A stretch of 64,000 nucleotides of DNA, taken from the NCBI RefSeq assembly GCF_029852145.1, contig NC_079974.1, forward strand, positions 3,661,001-3,725,000, read 5' to 3'. The stretch's first letter is position 1. Every line of letters starts with the position of its first letter. Source of the DNA: Microplitis mediator (lineage: Eukaryota; Arthropoda; Insecta; Hymenoptera; Braconidae). Shown here piece after piece: positions 44,370 to 58,100 of this stretch. Below the pieces are notes generated by a model that saw only the letters and a program-made list of their open reading frames with translations, was not told the DNA's origin and did not search any database. The position numbers and the translations under genes were made by a program.

Positions 44370-46787
44370 AGTCTATTATTTTGAGTCAAGACACATAAGT
44401 CCTTTACTCGGGCGACGGAGACCTCGCCGTTACGATAATGAGTATGAAATAGTAATCAATATAGGGAATTACACCTAAAGAAATAATAAATAAAGGCTTA
44501 GGAACTTACAATTGATTGTATAAATTTTATTCAGCTTCTGTTGTACAATTGAGTTGGTGTTGTTGGTTGGACGATCGTTGGCTATTGCTAATCGGATGAT
44601 AGACCAGGTAGAAATCTCATGTAACGGGGTGAAATTCATGTTTTAAATTTAAATTCAAATTTCGACTCGCGCCAAAACGAGAGCGACCTCCTCCCACAAC
44701 AACAGCCGATAATTAAACAGTCCACTTATCGCTGGGGTCACTGCTGTCGAGTTTTGGGGACAGTTTTGTTTTAGTCAATGTTGGCCAACCTGCAAGTGAG
44801 GGGTATGAGGCTCGGCGATTGTCGAGAGTCGGCCTCTTGGTTTTTGGCATCCATAGAAGATGGACGCATTTACCCGCTACAATACAAGTTCATATAAATT
44901 TTCTATAACATAACATCCAGTACAAGCTATTCGTACATACGCCAATTGCCAAGAGCAAATAAGCCCACTGGCAAGTGGAAGCTTATTATTCTGGAAAATA
45001 TAAATTACTGTGGATTTTGGAATATTGGTCTGGAGTGAATATTGAGGACGGAGGACTTGGTTTTGAGAGTGAGGAGCAACACCACCATTGGAGTTTTGAC
45101 GGCTTGGGACTGTGCTGGAGGATAGTGTAAAAGTGAGTGGAGTCTTTCTGTGAGAATTGTTAACAGAGTCATTTTGTATTGTCCATAGAGTCATTTTGTG
45201 TTGTCAGTAGAGTCATTTTGTATTGTCAGTAGAGTCATTCTGTATTGTCAGTAGAGTCAATTGGTATTGTCAGTAGAGTCACTGTAAAATATAATTTTCA
45301 AGGAAAATTTTGTCGAGTCACCTTCACCGTTCATTTTATTATTTGTTCACCGTCATAAAAATCTTTGTAAAACGACCCGTCTTCAATAAATACCAGGCTC
45401 ATTTTCTTCTATAAATTTCTTGTTAATTATTTAAACATTTTCCCCTATAAGTATAAGTTATAACAAATATCTTCTCTCTCTTAAATTTTAATTTGCTGCG
45501 TGGTCCAGTTGGGTTTCACCCTCACCTGGAGATCCTGAGTATAGTCAGACAGGTTTACAAAACACCTGAAGTTTTGTACATGAGTGGGATACTCGTTGCA
45601 TGGAGACCACAATTAAATTCATGTAATAAGTACACCCATTACACTCACGTTCAAATTCTATTTAAGTAGTACCCCTGAATGGGCTTTGTGAAATAATAGT
45701 AATTGGAGAATGAGAAACTCGCAGAATAATCTCTTAAAACCGAAGTATCGTAACGTGAGTTTAAGCTTAATCGAGATTTTAAAAAGGACTGAAGACGCGA
45801 AGCTAATAAACCGCGAGTTTATATAGACTAAAATCAAGGGGAAATGTCATACGCCGTGACCGCCCCCCTGCTCTTGTACAAAAAGAAATTGCAAGTTTTA
45901 GCATCATCTAGTTTTCTTTTTGGGTCTCTGGTGACTTCTGAGTACATCTCCTCTGGTGATTCATTTCCGCACGTGCGGTAGCCGAGGCTAAATAAGGGTT
46001 AACTCAAGGAGAGAAAAAAAAGAAATATAATTGATATTTAATTTTTCTCTTTTAATTATTTAACGTTCGAGTTGTTCTTTTCATATTTTTAATTTGGATA
46101 ACGGTTACTTGAAGGATTCGGCATTCCCCTGGAAGAGTAAGAAATTATATAATTTGGCGTAAGGAGGTTCTGGAAACGATCACCTTGGTTAGTTAAATAG
46201 AGACTTGTCCTTGATGACATACGTCATCTTGGCTTAACTTTCAAGTCGACAGATGGAGGGGTGTCATCTAGAAGGCACCGCTCGGTACCAAAGGTGGTAG
46301 AAGAGTTGTTGGACCCCTACAAGAGTACATGAAGTAGTGGGTCCGGAGGAGTAATATCGTGCTTATTGGTTCAAAGAAAAGAGCCCTAAGTGGTAGGGCG
46401 ACCACCGGTCGTGGTCGGGAGCCAATGAGAAAAAGAATCGTTGGTAATTAAAATGAAAGCACTTGATTGGTCAAGTAATAGCCTTATCCGTACTGGTACC
46501 ACGGCGCGCGTCATCGAAGCTTGACCTCCGGGTTACAGATGGAAGGGTGACATCTTGAGGAGTACCGCTTATCACCAGAGGTGGTAGGGGAGTCGCTTGG
46601 TAACAAAAGCACGATGTCAAGACCGAGATTTTAAGCTTATGAATTACGTGACTGCGGTAATAAAGAAATAAGAAATTAAAAAACTAATATTGATGTGTAT
46701 TAGTCTTACCCGTGGACTTGGAACTCTTGCCCCTCTCTCTCTTTTGCATTGAAAAGAGAAGTGCCGATATGGAGGACGTTTGCACGT

Positions 46788-46833
<46 letters not shown>

Positions 46834-47756
46834 AGACAATGTAAATTGTCACCCTCATCCTCAGCCTTGCGGTTCCCGTTTTCTTACCCGTCTCGTTGCC
46901 GCCAGAAACGATAAGTCATAGTGCCATGGTCACATGACGAACTGTCACGTCGACGCATGTCCGTCAGGTGAAAGTGGGGACAGTCCCGAGGCTGGTCCTA
47001 CGCCCAAATTTATCGGCACTCACTTCGATCCTGGATCAACTAGCACTTAGACGTTTATCTAATTGTATTCAGTATCAATTATCAGGCAATTTTACTTGTG
47101 CTATTTCTATTATTTTGCTATACATTCTCTTAATTTGTTGCGTATTAATTGATTATTATGAATCAAGTTAGATTGATAAAGTTTATTGTACATTACTGGC
47201 GATTCACTCGTGTATTAAATAATATTAATTTTAAGTAATAAAATCAGTGTATCACAAGGCGTTATTCCACGTGGTTACGGATTGCGTATCCGGCATTCCA
47301 ACCAGGACTAAGTTATTGTACCTTGCGGAAATTAATGTAAGTAAATGAATCTCTGTTACGATTGGCAATAAGCTTGCGTATTTCTATAATATCAATCCTT
47401 GAAATTATACATTGCCCTTGTTCTATCCTCGTCCTAAAATACTGGTAAGATTAACGAATAGTTTGATTTCATAATTACAAATTAAGTTATAAGTAGTGAC
47501 TCGACCCTTGATAAATTTAATCTATAATTTTATAATAAGCCGTGAGGTAAGTTGATAAGCTTTTGTTACGTTGCCGAGTTTGGACAAGTGCGGGTTCTTA
47601 CTTTGCAAGAACCCAAGCCCATTGCTCTGTCCTATAATTAAAAATTTGTAGAGGCCAGCCTAAGCCAGGGTTCAACCCGCGAATACTGGTGGCTGCTGGT
47701 TAGAATCGCCAAGCAAAAATGCGATATGTCTCAATATATATATATATTGTAACGTA
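44370..47756. other. Long non-coding stretch, LTR- or leader-like, no gene recognised
   Basis: No long frame. Distinct pieces are the 22-bp array at 45165-45280, two related blocks at about 46250-46320 and 46540-46605 (cagatggagggGTGTCATCT against cagatggaaggGTGACATCT, each followed by a gtggtag...gagt core), and a (TA)n run at 46794-46833. A segment 46833-47741 is bounded by ttgagaca and its inverse tgtctcaa, both beside (TA)n. Higher GC and the absence of genes suggest LTRs or leaders of retroelements. Confidence 0.4.
45165..45283. repeat. 22-bp minisatellite, about five copies
   Basis: Units agagtcattttgtattgtcag plus t start at 45165, 45187, 45209, 45231 and 45253 with few changes, ending at 45280. 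Confidence 0.9.
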
Positions 47757-50700
47757 GTATTTTCGTAATATACTCAATTGACCCAACAATTACTCAAAAT
47801 TCTTACTCAATAAAATTACCCAATAACTCAAAACTCAAATTACTCAAAATTGGGCTACGTTACACTTCGCCGACCAATCACCCCTCTCATCTCCTCCAGA
47901 TCCTGACAGGCGCCAGCCGACTTTTATTTCCCCGGTATCGGCAACCGGTCTAAACGTACACGTAAATTAAAACCTAAAAACTATACCCTTTGGAGATAAG
48001 AGACATGAACGATGGTAGCGGCATGTCCTGGTGTGCTCAGTATGCTAGGTTGTGGAGAGAGGGTCGCGGTTCTTTTCATGCGAAAGAAGCCGATTAATTT
48101 ATAACAAATACTAGTTTAAATTTCGCGACGGAGACGCGAATTACCCCAGTACTGTATGCGGTCACCCACGTGAAAAACAAATAATAAAAAAAAATTATAA
48201 ATTCAAAGTACGGAAAAATAATAAGACGTTGATAAATGTCACTTCGATAAAATTTTAAATTTATAAATAAATAATAGTGTTATCAAAATTGTAAATAATA
48301 AATGATAAAGTGTGCCTGGACCAGCTCCTCAGGCTGGGTTAGTGCACGTAGGCGCCAGACCGTTTCTCAAAAACGGACAAAATTTTTATCAGGGGGAAAT
48401 TTGCGAGGGAAAATCCGAGCGAGTACAGCCAGTAACAAGGCGGATAAGTCAAAATAAAAGAAAAGAAATTACCAGAAAATGATAAATACAGTTAAATATA
48501 TATTAAATAGTAAAATAAATTAAATATAGCAAGAAAAAGACCCAGGAAAATAAATATAAAGTATTTCCCCGAGAATTGTTGGATCAAATTGTTTATAAAT
48601 ATTATCAGAAAATCTTTGATACAATATTTCACTTATTACAAATTATAATCGTTAATAAACCCCTGGGGGCTGAATCTATACAATGCAAAGAAATTCTAAA
48701 TTTAAATCCAATATAAAATATAAATATATTATAATAATAATTTCCTTCAACAAAATAAACAAAATGTCAATAAATATTTATCACCACCTTGGGTTACCCC
48801 TTTACACTTTACAGGGGGAGAAAGATACGGTGCACACTCACTCTCAAACACCGAATTTCCAAAAGAAAATAAACTAATTTAAATAAATAATTATTCTTCT
48901 TTCAACAATTACAAATAATCAAAAATATAACATAAATTGCTTGACCACTGGGGTATACAAAAAGAAAAATATAAATAATAATTCGGGGTTAATTAATTAA
49001 ATAATAATAATAATAAAATATAATAAATTATAATATAAATAATAAATTAATAATAATAATAATAATTCCCCTTAATAATTATTATTATTTGCCCAGGAAT
49101 TTTTCCTGCGAACTATTACGTCGCCGGCTTAGGAATTTATTTTCTTAGCCGGTGTATAGCTATAGCTATAAGTATATAGATATAGGTAGCTATCGATATA
49201 TCGAAATATCGAACTACCGCAAACGCGCGATTTACAATGTTAAATCATAAATTAAACAAAATACAATTAATTTAATATCCCCAATTTCTTTTATATATGA
49301 AAATGTATCATTCAGGGGTATCTAAACACAAAATCAAGCAATTATTCGCGTTGTGATTGCCAACAATTCCCGAGGAGGTTACAGGTAATAATGCATGGAG
49401 AGAAATCAAAGTACTTACTCGATGTCGTCTCAACTCGATCCAAAGCAAAGAACTGATAGGAACCGATCACCCGGTGAAATTATCAAATCAACTAATATAA
49501 ACCACTTAGTTAATTACTAATGAACGAAAAAAAACGTAATTGCGACGTATGTTTGATTATCTAATTCGACAGCGTCCACTCTATCGCACTTTCCGTACCT
49601 TTCTGAGTACTTTATGGGCCCGCCACTTGTTGGCCACCTACGTGGCGCAACAATCGCCCTTAATTATAATTATCATTGTTACCTAGCCCCGGGCCTTTAA
49701 ACTAATTAAATAAATTATAAAGACAATTTTTCCCCACCTGAATGATACATAATAAATTGAATATGTATATATGGTATTTATTTTTACCAAAATAATAATC
49801 GTAAAATATATATATAATTAAATAATAATTAATCAAAGCCGCATGTTATCCATTGATATTGCAGGGGAAAATATCGATTTTTCCCCTCCTCTATGGTCAC
49901 TATTTTCATTTGCACAATACCTGGATATACAATTAAATCAAAATAAAATAAAGATAATAGTTGGGGCATAATGTGACCACACATTATGTCCCCTGAATAA
50001 CGTCAAATCATAAATATTCCCTTATAAATAATAAATAATAAGTGTAATTATTTTTAAATTAAAATTTAAAATTTTAGCACACACGTGCTCTCAGTCATAC
50101 CGCGCGCATGCGCGAGCAAACGCTGTCTCACCGGCGTGGCAACGAAATGCCCGCGTAACCATTCAAATTTAAACTTAAACACTATTTTTAATTACTTATT
50201 TCTAATTAATTATTAATTTATTTGAATGGTTACGTGACAAATTAACCAATATAAAAGACATAAAATAACAAAACAAAACTAAATAAAATACAATAAAGAT
50301 GACGCGAGAGTGACGTGGAGGGCCCAAAAGACCCGTGGTCCAGTACTCTCGGTACATCACGCAAATAAATACCTGGGCAAGACATCGGGAACCTCTCGAC
50401 GACGACGAATCACAAAATTTAATACACTACTAGATAAACTATAAGATAAAATAAATAATGCGGTAATTGACGACAATTAATTAATACGACAGACAGCTCC
50501 AAGAGCACCATACACAGAGCCACAAGCTCCAAACGACAGCAGGTCTAGGGTGGCGGTCGAGGTCCACCATGGCGACTCTCCAACTCACTACCGCTTCCTC
50601 TAAGACTCCAAACTCGACTACTGGGTCGACTCGTTCACGAGCGATGCCAAGTATCAACTTTTCTCCTCAACGGTAGTCACACAACTGTTTCACGATAATC

Positions 50701-51229
50701 TCCCACTCTAACTCGCTTACTCCACTCCATCTCTTTCAATCCCACATTCTCGCTTCTCCATCCATTCTTACCTTCACAAACATACAAGCCGTGGACTCAC
50801 GGGCCTTCCCGTAATGGCACTCCCCGTGATATCCGAAGTTAGCGAATTGTTGGTTTCCTCTAGCATCGCAAACGAGGCCTGCCATCCCCCCAATAACCGT
50901 ACACGTACCCCCGCAAACTCCAGGTACCACCACGAAGGGGCGGCGACATCTCCGTCGCACCTCCGCAATCACCACGTCAACCCCGAGGGCTAAGCCTAGG
51001 CCTAGTCGTCATCACTGGTCGGGAGGCACGTTATCTTGGCCACTATCCGCGACACAGCTAGACCTCCCCCGTTTAATCCACGCTCCATCACACAGACACT
51101 CCAAAACATACCCCATACCGTACATGTACTCCATCACACATTTATCTTACCATACACATTTATACTCCATATACTCTCTATTAATTATCCACTAAACTCA
51201 ACTCGACACACTTACTCACTTTTTCTCTC
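47757..51229 (+). mobile_element. Possible solo LTR (about 1.3 kb) split by another LTR
   Basis: It starts TGTAACGTAG at the edge of a (TA)n tract and ends near tttttctctca before another (TA)n tract. The first 117 bases form a hairpin: TGTAACGTAG at 47757 and CTACGTTACA at 47864-47873. The 2.1-kb element 48100-50239 is inserted in it. An aataaa word lies near 50291. The limits are tentative, since microsatellites hide any duplication. There is no convincing coding frame at 50244-51229. Confidence 0.35.
48100..50239 (-). mobile_element. Solo-LTR-like element, copy 2
   Basis: It matches 3603-5801 in reverse orientation over its full length. A perfect 4-bp duplication, AATT, lies at 48096-48099 and 50240-50243. 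On the minus strand it begins TGTCACGTAACC, has the same terminal hairpin, contains ctgaggagctggtccaggca, and ends TTTGTTATA. No genes. Confidence 0.75.
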
Positions 51230-51316
51230 AGTATATATATATATATATATTTTATATAATCATATAAGATTAAATTCGTTATATTATTAAAATATTTATT
51301 ATCATCAATAAATACA

Positions 51317-52258
51317 ATGAAAACTAAAAAAAAATCTGATACAAGAATTGCTTTATTAAAAAAACAATCCTGTAGAATAATCAGTCAAAGTAAAAATATT
51401 AATAAACATAAAACGACGAATAATAAAAAAGAAACTTTGAAAAAATCAATGCGAAAATTACGATCTAACAGTACTTACAAAAGTATAGAAAGTATTGAAA
51501 ACATTACAAGAAATAAAAAATTACGAAAAAATCAAAATTATAAAACAAATGAATCATAATTAAACATTGAAAGAAATAGAAAACTACGACAAAATCCAAA
51601 TTATAAACAAAATGAAACACAATTGAATATTGAAAGAAACAAAACCTTGAGAAAAAATACAAATTATAAACAAAATGAAACACAATTTAATATTGAAAGA
51701 AACAAAACTTTGAGAAAAAATCAAAATTATAAAATAAATGAATCAAAATTAAACATTGAAAGAAATACAAAACTACGACAAAATCCAAATTATAAACAAA
51801 ATGAAACGAAGTTGAATATTGAAAGAAATAGAAAATTAAGAAAAAATAAAAATTATAAACAAAATGAAACAAAGTTAAATATTGAAAGAAATAAAAAATT
51901 GAGAAAACAATCAGATTACATGAAAAATCCAAATATTACTAAAAGTATAAAAAATTTGTACGATAATAATAAAATTCTTCTAAAAGAAATCATTAAAATT
52001 ATCTACAAAATTAAATTTTATCGTAAAATTGTTATTTTAGAAAAAAAAAATATCAAAAGAAACTTACAAAAAATTGAAGTATTACGCAAAATAAATCACC
52101 TAAAATCCAATGACATTAAAATAAATGATAGAAAAATTAAACGGTTAAAAATGCCAAATCATTACAACAAACAAGAAAAAATAAAAAATCTGGAACGAAC
52201 TCGAATTTTACGAAAAATAGACATTATAAACAAAGAGAAAATAAAAATAATAAAATAA
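51317..52258 (+). pseudogene. Helentron protein, repeat-rich N-terminal region
   Basis: The frame starts MKTKKKSDTRIALLKKQ at 51317 and has one TAA at 51557 (where the repeat predicts serine), then runs open to 52258. The core is about seven 21-residue repeats of the type NIERNKKLRKNQNYKQNET. Similar charged NP.Y/E repeats precede the Rep domain in insect Helentrons (from memory). After the repeats the sequence is K- and I-rich. The Rep nuclease domain that should follow is absent, so the element has an internal deletion. Confidence 0.6.
51500..51925 (+). repeat. 63-bp coding repeat, about seven copies
   Basis: Period 63 bp, in frame (21 residues), recurring word aacattgaaagaaat...aaattataaacaaaatgaa. 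Unit divergence is modest and mostly at the same codon positions. Confidence 0.85.
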
Positions 52259-52851
52259 GAAACAAAAAGAAAAAATATCAATCAAAAACACAAAAATTCA
52301 ATACAACAAAGCGTCAAAAATTCAAAAAAATCAATTTTCTTAATCACAGAGAAAATTTAACAAACTTTTTACGAAAACAAAATAATGAACTAGCAAAATT
52401 AAAATTGAAATCCATTAAAGAACGGGCTGAAACTCCATCATTCATTATGGGATGAATTTAAAATTTATGAATTAAAACAAATAATGCGACAAAAAGGTGA
52501 AATCGAATTTATTAAAGCTTTAAATAACTTAGCTATCCAACAAATGACTGAAAATGATATTGCGTTAATTAGATCTTGTGAAGTTATTGATCCTAACAGT
52601 AAACCAAAAACAGCAATCCGACTGTATATACGAATGAACGAGTTAAAAAATATAAATAATGATTTAAAAATAATTTAAGCTCCTGGAAACACCATTTTTT
52701 CACTTGCTAAAGATACCCTGTTATGCAAAGTAAATGATGTTACAAAACAAAAAACATTAGACTCACTAAAAAATAAAAAACCACAAGATACAAATGGCTT
52801 ACCATATGAGATTAAATTAAAAGTCGATATTAAATATATGATTACTCTTAA
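52259..52851 (+). pseudogene. Helentron PIF1-type helicase, middle part
   Basis: After a charged stretch ending near 52440 the sequence becomes recognisably helicase: LWDEFKIYELKQIMRQKGEI, FIKALNNLAIQQMTENDIAL and TAIRLYIRMNELKNIN. After stops it continues as GLPYEIKLKVDIKYMITLN, where a TTAA insertion (52852-63085) splits it. The residues before LWDEF, including Walker A and B and all of Rep, are missing, so the joint near 52425-52445 marks a deletion. The frame breaks near 52450 and at 52676. Confidence 0.75.
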
Positions 52852-52985
52852 CCCTTAACGGCCACACGGGGTGATTAGTAACCCCACGCTTAAAAAAAGT
52901 GGGATGAGAGGTCTTAAACCTTTCCAATAAATACAATAAACGCCATCTGCCGGTGACAGACATATGTGAGATGTGACTTCACTAC

Positions 52986-53896
52986 TGTAATCGCCTCCTC
53001 CTAGCAGTTGGCTGGAAGTTTATTTTTAAAGTCTAAAATTTATCGACGGGGTCGATTCGCCCGGGAATATTAAAATATTCAACTTCGAGAGCGCGATGAG
53101 TAGAGAAATAATAAATATCCTTGAGCTTGATGGCAGGCACTTTAAATAAAACAAAATAATTAAATAAATAGTTATGACTCTAGAAATCTGTATTTTATCA
53201 GTTGGTTTACAAAATACGTCCTGTCGACTTGACTCACACAATCTTTCTGTCTTAGCATAACTTGAAATTATGACAAGTCCGTACTGATGGTTTGAGTGGG
53301 GGGTTGGGTCCGCCTGACGTCACGTAGGCGACCTCCTCCAGCAGGATTGGATCTCTTCTTGAACACCCGCTCCGTCTGCTCTGCAGCTGTGCTGTTATCC
53401 GGCGTGGTTAGGGTTTTTCCCAGGGTACGATCTTTTATGGCTCTAGACTTGCCTTTTTGCCGACATTAGGGTATCCCAAGTTTATTAGGGTCTCTAATCG
53501 GCTCAACTATTTTTAGTTTAAATACTACAGTTACAATATTTATGAATATTTTACATTTACAAAAAATAAAACCTTATGTCTAGACCAAATTCTATCTTTT
53601 AAATGAAAAGATAGAATTGGGAAAAATAAGTTCTAGGACTATGGGTTTTTCGGAGATCTTACAATTTTATGACCTCGAAGAATAGAGAAATGTTTAAGTG
53701 ACCAGGCCTAGCTTAAATAAATGGTTTGGAAATTCCCAAAGAAAAATATGATAAGATATAAGTAAAACACGACAGAGTATATTATATTGTAAAATTAAAT
53801 GCTGATATCTTTAAATAATCCCGCGGAATCGCGTTTATCTCATAATCTACGCGGTGTCGCTTTAATCGCTCGTACTGACCGTGATAGGACATCACA
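52986..53896 (-). repeat. Gypsy LTR A (extra LTR, 911 bp)
   Basis: It is close to LTRs B and C throughout. ctac lies on both sides (52982-52985 and 53897-53900), and the second ctac is shared with LTR B. It starts TGTAATCGCC and ends GGACATCACA on the plus strand. Confidence 0.85.
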
Positions 53897-53900
53897 CTAC

Positions 53901-54801
53901 TGTAATTGCCTCCTCCTAGCGGTTGGCTGGAAGTTTATTTTTAAGATCGTAAATTTATCGACGGCGTCGATTCGCCCGGGAATATTAAAATATTCAACTT
54001 CGAGAGCGCGATGAATAGAAAAATATAAAATAACTTTGAACTTAATTGCAGGCTCTTTGAATAAAACAAAATAATTAAATAAATAATTATGATTCGTGAA
54101 GTCTGTATTTTATCAGCAGGTTTATAAGGGACGTCTTGTCGACTCGACTCACACAATGTTTCTAACTTAGTATAACTTAAAATTATGGCAAGTCCGTGCT
54201 GGTGGTTTGAGTGGGGGTTGGGTCCGTCTGACGTCACATGAGCGGCAGGATCGGATCTCCTCTTGACCACCAGCTCCGTCTGCTCTGCAGCTGTGCTGTT
54301 ATCTGGCGTGGTTAGGGTTTTTCCCAGGGTACAATCTTTTATGGCTCTGGACTTGCCTTTTTGCCGACATTAGGGTATCCCAAGTTTATTAGGGTCTCTA
54401 ATCGGCTCAACTATTTTTAGCTTAAATACTACAGTTACAATATTAATAAATATTTTACGTTTACAAAAAAATGAAATCTTATGTCTAGACCAAATTCCAT
54501 CTTTTAAATAAAAAGACAGACTTGGCAAAAATAAGTTCTAAGACTACGGGTTTTCCCGAGATCTTACAATTTTATGATCTCGAAGAATAGAGAAATGTTT
54601 ATGTGACCAGGCCTAGCTTAAATAAATGGTTTGGAAATTCCCAAAGAACAATATGATAAGATATAAGTAAAACACGACAGAGTATATTATATTGTAAAAT
54701 TAAATGCTAATATCTTTAAATAATTCCGCGGAATCGCGTTTATCTCATAATCTACGCGGTGTCGCTTTAATCGCTCGTACTGACCGTAATAAGACATCAC
54801 A
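53901..54801 (-). repeat. Gypsy LTR B (3' LTR of the element)
   Basis: 901 bp, minus-strand ends TGTGATGTC...AATTACA. It directly follows the polypurine tract. Confidence 0.9.
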
Positions 54802-54815
54802 CCTCCCCCCTTATT
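54802..54815 (-). promoter_or_regulatory. Polypurine tract (plus-strand primer)
   Basis: The minus strand reads aaggggggagg immediately before the LTR start TGTGATG. This is the usual second-strand primer of LTR elements. Confidence 0.8.
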
Positions 54816-55152
54816 TAAAAGGTGTTACTCATGGTAACAGCTTTATTCTCACATGCTTACACACATACACTCGAAATTACATGACAATAGAATACCTAAA
54901 TTGTTTATAGATACAAAATAAATTTCATGAGTTTAAAGTATATGCTTAAAAATATATATATACTATTGGTTACTAGAGTACACACATCATGGTTAATTTT
55001 AAAGTATAAAGATAACAATTATTTGAATTACATAACTAACTTACAACCTAGTTTGGAGGTTTCTTAACATTACATTGTATAATACTATAATATATAAATA
55101 TAGTGAGTGTTGGTATCCACACTTGCACTCTTTACATACATTTTTTAATTAT

Positions 55153-58100
55153 TCATTCATCTTCACCAGATGAACTATCAGGAATAGGAGATGGGCGGAA
55201 GTGAGCTAGTTTCAATTTATCGGTGTGAACTACTTTCGTTTTATTGCCTCTAAGTGCCAGTTTCGCATTACAATTATTTAACATTTTGATTATTTGGTAA
55301 GGACCATCCCACTGTGGGTCAAATTTTGATGGTCTAGGTTCCTTTAAAAGTAATACAAGATCGTTAACTCGAAAATTTCGCGGATTTTGTTTTCGGTCGT
55401 AATAAACTTTGCATCGATTTTTGGCTTTATCGAGGTTGACAGCAGCTTGAGATTGTGTACCGGAGATCCTAGAAAATAGATCGTCGAAGTATTGAACGTA
55501 AGTTAGGGGAACTTCTTCGTCAGCGAACTCTGTAAGTATCCGTGCCTTTTTACCGAAAATGAGCTCATGAGGGGTAAACCCTGTAGACTCGTGGACCGAG
55601 GTATTATATGAAAACATAGCAAATTTGATCCAATCATCCCAGTCCTGTGCTGAGCAGTAATGTTTGAGATATTCCACGAAGACGTGGTGAGCGCGCTCTA
55701 ATGACCCGAGAGATTGCGGGTGAAACGCGGTAGATCTAATTTGTTGAATTTTAAAGACTCTGCAAAAGGTTTTCATTGTTTGGCTGGTTAAATTTGTACC
55801 TTGATCTGTATGGATAATTTCAGGGCAGCCGAATCTGCAAATGAAATTATTCGCGAACGCGAGGGCAATCGTAACAGTATCCATAGTGGGTACGGGTATA
55901 GCGTCTGAATATTTGGTGAGATTATTCTGGATAGTTAATAGATACTTATTCCCGGAGGTAGTTACAGGTAAAGGACCTACTATGTCCATTTGAATCTTAT
56001 CGAAAGCTTCTTTAGGGGTATCTGTTATTCTCATCGGTTGTCTAGTTTTTACTCGAACTAATTTGTTTTTCTGGCAACAAATGCAGGTGCGAACGAACTG
56101 TTCAAATTGAGTTTTCATGTTTCTCCAGTAGAAATCTTGCCTTATCCGGTTGTACAATCGTACAACTCCTGGATGGCCTCCCACTACAGATTCATGATAC
56201 TCTCTAATTATGTTAGGTCTCTCGCGTTCAGGTGGGAAGCGGATATCGCCGGTACAGACGGTGAAGGTGTAACCGCCGTTCAAAAAATGTTTTTTAATAG
56301 CTCGGGTAACGTAACTCCACTGGATTGTGGTTAAGCCGTTTTTAGTTTTAGGAATACTGACAGATTTTAGGTTTAAGTGTTCTAAAAGGTGTTTTAGAGA
56401 TAGTATAGTTTGATCAATTACTTCGGATTCGATGTTTTCATTAGCTGTTTGGTTTACAATAAGATGGAATATGGAAAATTCATTCCACTGGGAAGCAAGT
56501 GTATACCCGGGGTTTCCAGGGTTTCTGGTTATTTCCTGAATTGAAAATTTATTCTGTTGAAGGAGTTCTCTACTAGTTTCAGAAATAAAAGTGCCATCAG
56601 CAGAAGTAAAGTGAACAAGATTGTCTTTACGCATACATAGCTTATCTCTAGTGGTAGCTAAATAGGAAGGGTTATTAGTTAATATTAATCGGACTGGAGG
56701 ATCGTCAGGCTTGACTTTTTTATTGACATTTGACTTTGACATTTTACTAGAATTTATCTGCTCTATATCTGTTTCGTCGACTTCCAACGCACTCAGTTTT
56801 CGTTTATAGACGAGGTCGTCTTTCGTTTTATAGACGAGGTCGTCTTTATCATGTATGTTCTCTACAACGGGCACTTGACGTCCCAAACACAAATCGTTGG
56901 AGAGCACGAGACTCTCGCCTTCACACTGGTTACCTGAATCAACAGATTCCTTTCCAAGGCCAACAAGTAATGAAGACCTGCCACTCGATAGCACCTGCAG
57001 AGTACCATGAGCAAAATAACACTGTTGATTCTGCATACGCTCAGAATCAACCTGAGAACCATACCTTAACCTATCGGCAGCTACACCAGCTCCGGTTTCA
57101 GTGGAGTTTGTTGGAGTCAGATTGAAACACTCGTTACGACTTGGAGAATTTACTTTGCAGTAACTTTCTACTGCTTGAATTTGAAAAACTGAGCCAACTA
57201 AAGACTCGACATTTATTTCATTATCATTTTCATTGGTATTTACGTTAAGAACTTGGCTTGAGTCGAAATTTGTAATTAGTACTTCATCAGCGCCGACGGG
57301 TACTGATTCCAAATCTCTAAAAGCCTCACCTTCATCTCTGGTTTCATTAGTGGAACTGTTTAAATTTTCGCCTGACGTTTCGGGGATAGGATTCCGGGAG
57401 AGAGCATCAGCATTAGAATTGATTTTACCAGGTTTATAGATCATTTCATAATTATAGTCATTTAACTTTATCCGCCATCGCATGAGTTTAGAAGTTGGAT
57501 CTTTAGTACTACGTAACCACAAGAGAGGCCTGTGGTCAGTGACCAAAGTACATTTTCGACCATAAAGATAAGGTCTGAAACGTTGAACAGCAAATAAGAT
57601 AGCTAGTAGTTCCTTCTATGTAGTAGAATAATTTGATTCAGGTCTAGAAAGAGTTCTAGAGGCATAAGAAACTGGAAGATCTTGGCCAATGGGTCCCTGG
57701 CTTAATACAGCACCCAAAGCATAGTTAGAAGCGTCAGTTGTAACGACGAAAGGTTGGGAGAAGTCAGGGTATTGTAGAAGTGGTTCGGAACAAATCGTGT
57801 CCCGAAGGGTTTCAAATGCTAATTGTTGAGATTCGCTCCATGAAAAAGGAACGTCCTTTTTTAACAGGTGGGTTAAGGGCTTAGCTATTTTGGCAAAATT
57901 CTCGATGAATCGTCTATAATAACCGATGAGACCGAGGAAGGATTTAATTTTCTTTCTAGTGTTAGGTATCGGGAAGTTTTTTACGGCTTGAATTTTCTGT
58001 GGGTCCGGTTTAACCCCTTCGCTAGTGATGATGTGGCCTAGATAGCCTATTTCTCTCCGAAGAAAATGACATTTTTCCGGTGACAAGGCCAGTCCAGCAT

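Noticed and set aside
50736..51290. Short frames on both strands after the LTR-like element
   Set aside because: No motif, overlapping on both strands. The region reads as LTR or leader sequence.
51687..51932. Minus-strand frame rich in F and Y
   Set aside because: Mirror of the 63-bp coding repeat of the Helentron.
53799..54910. Short plus-strand frames MLISLNN... in each LTR
   Set aside because: The same shadow frame occurs in all three LTR copies and is not an independent gene.
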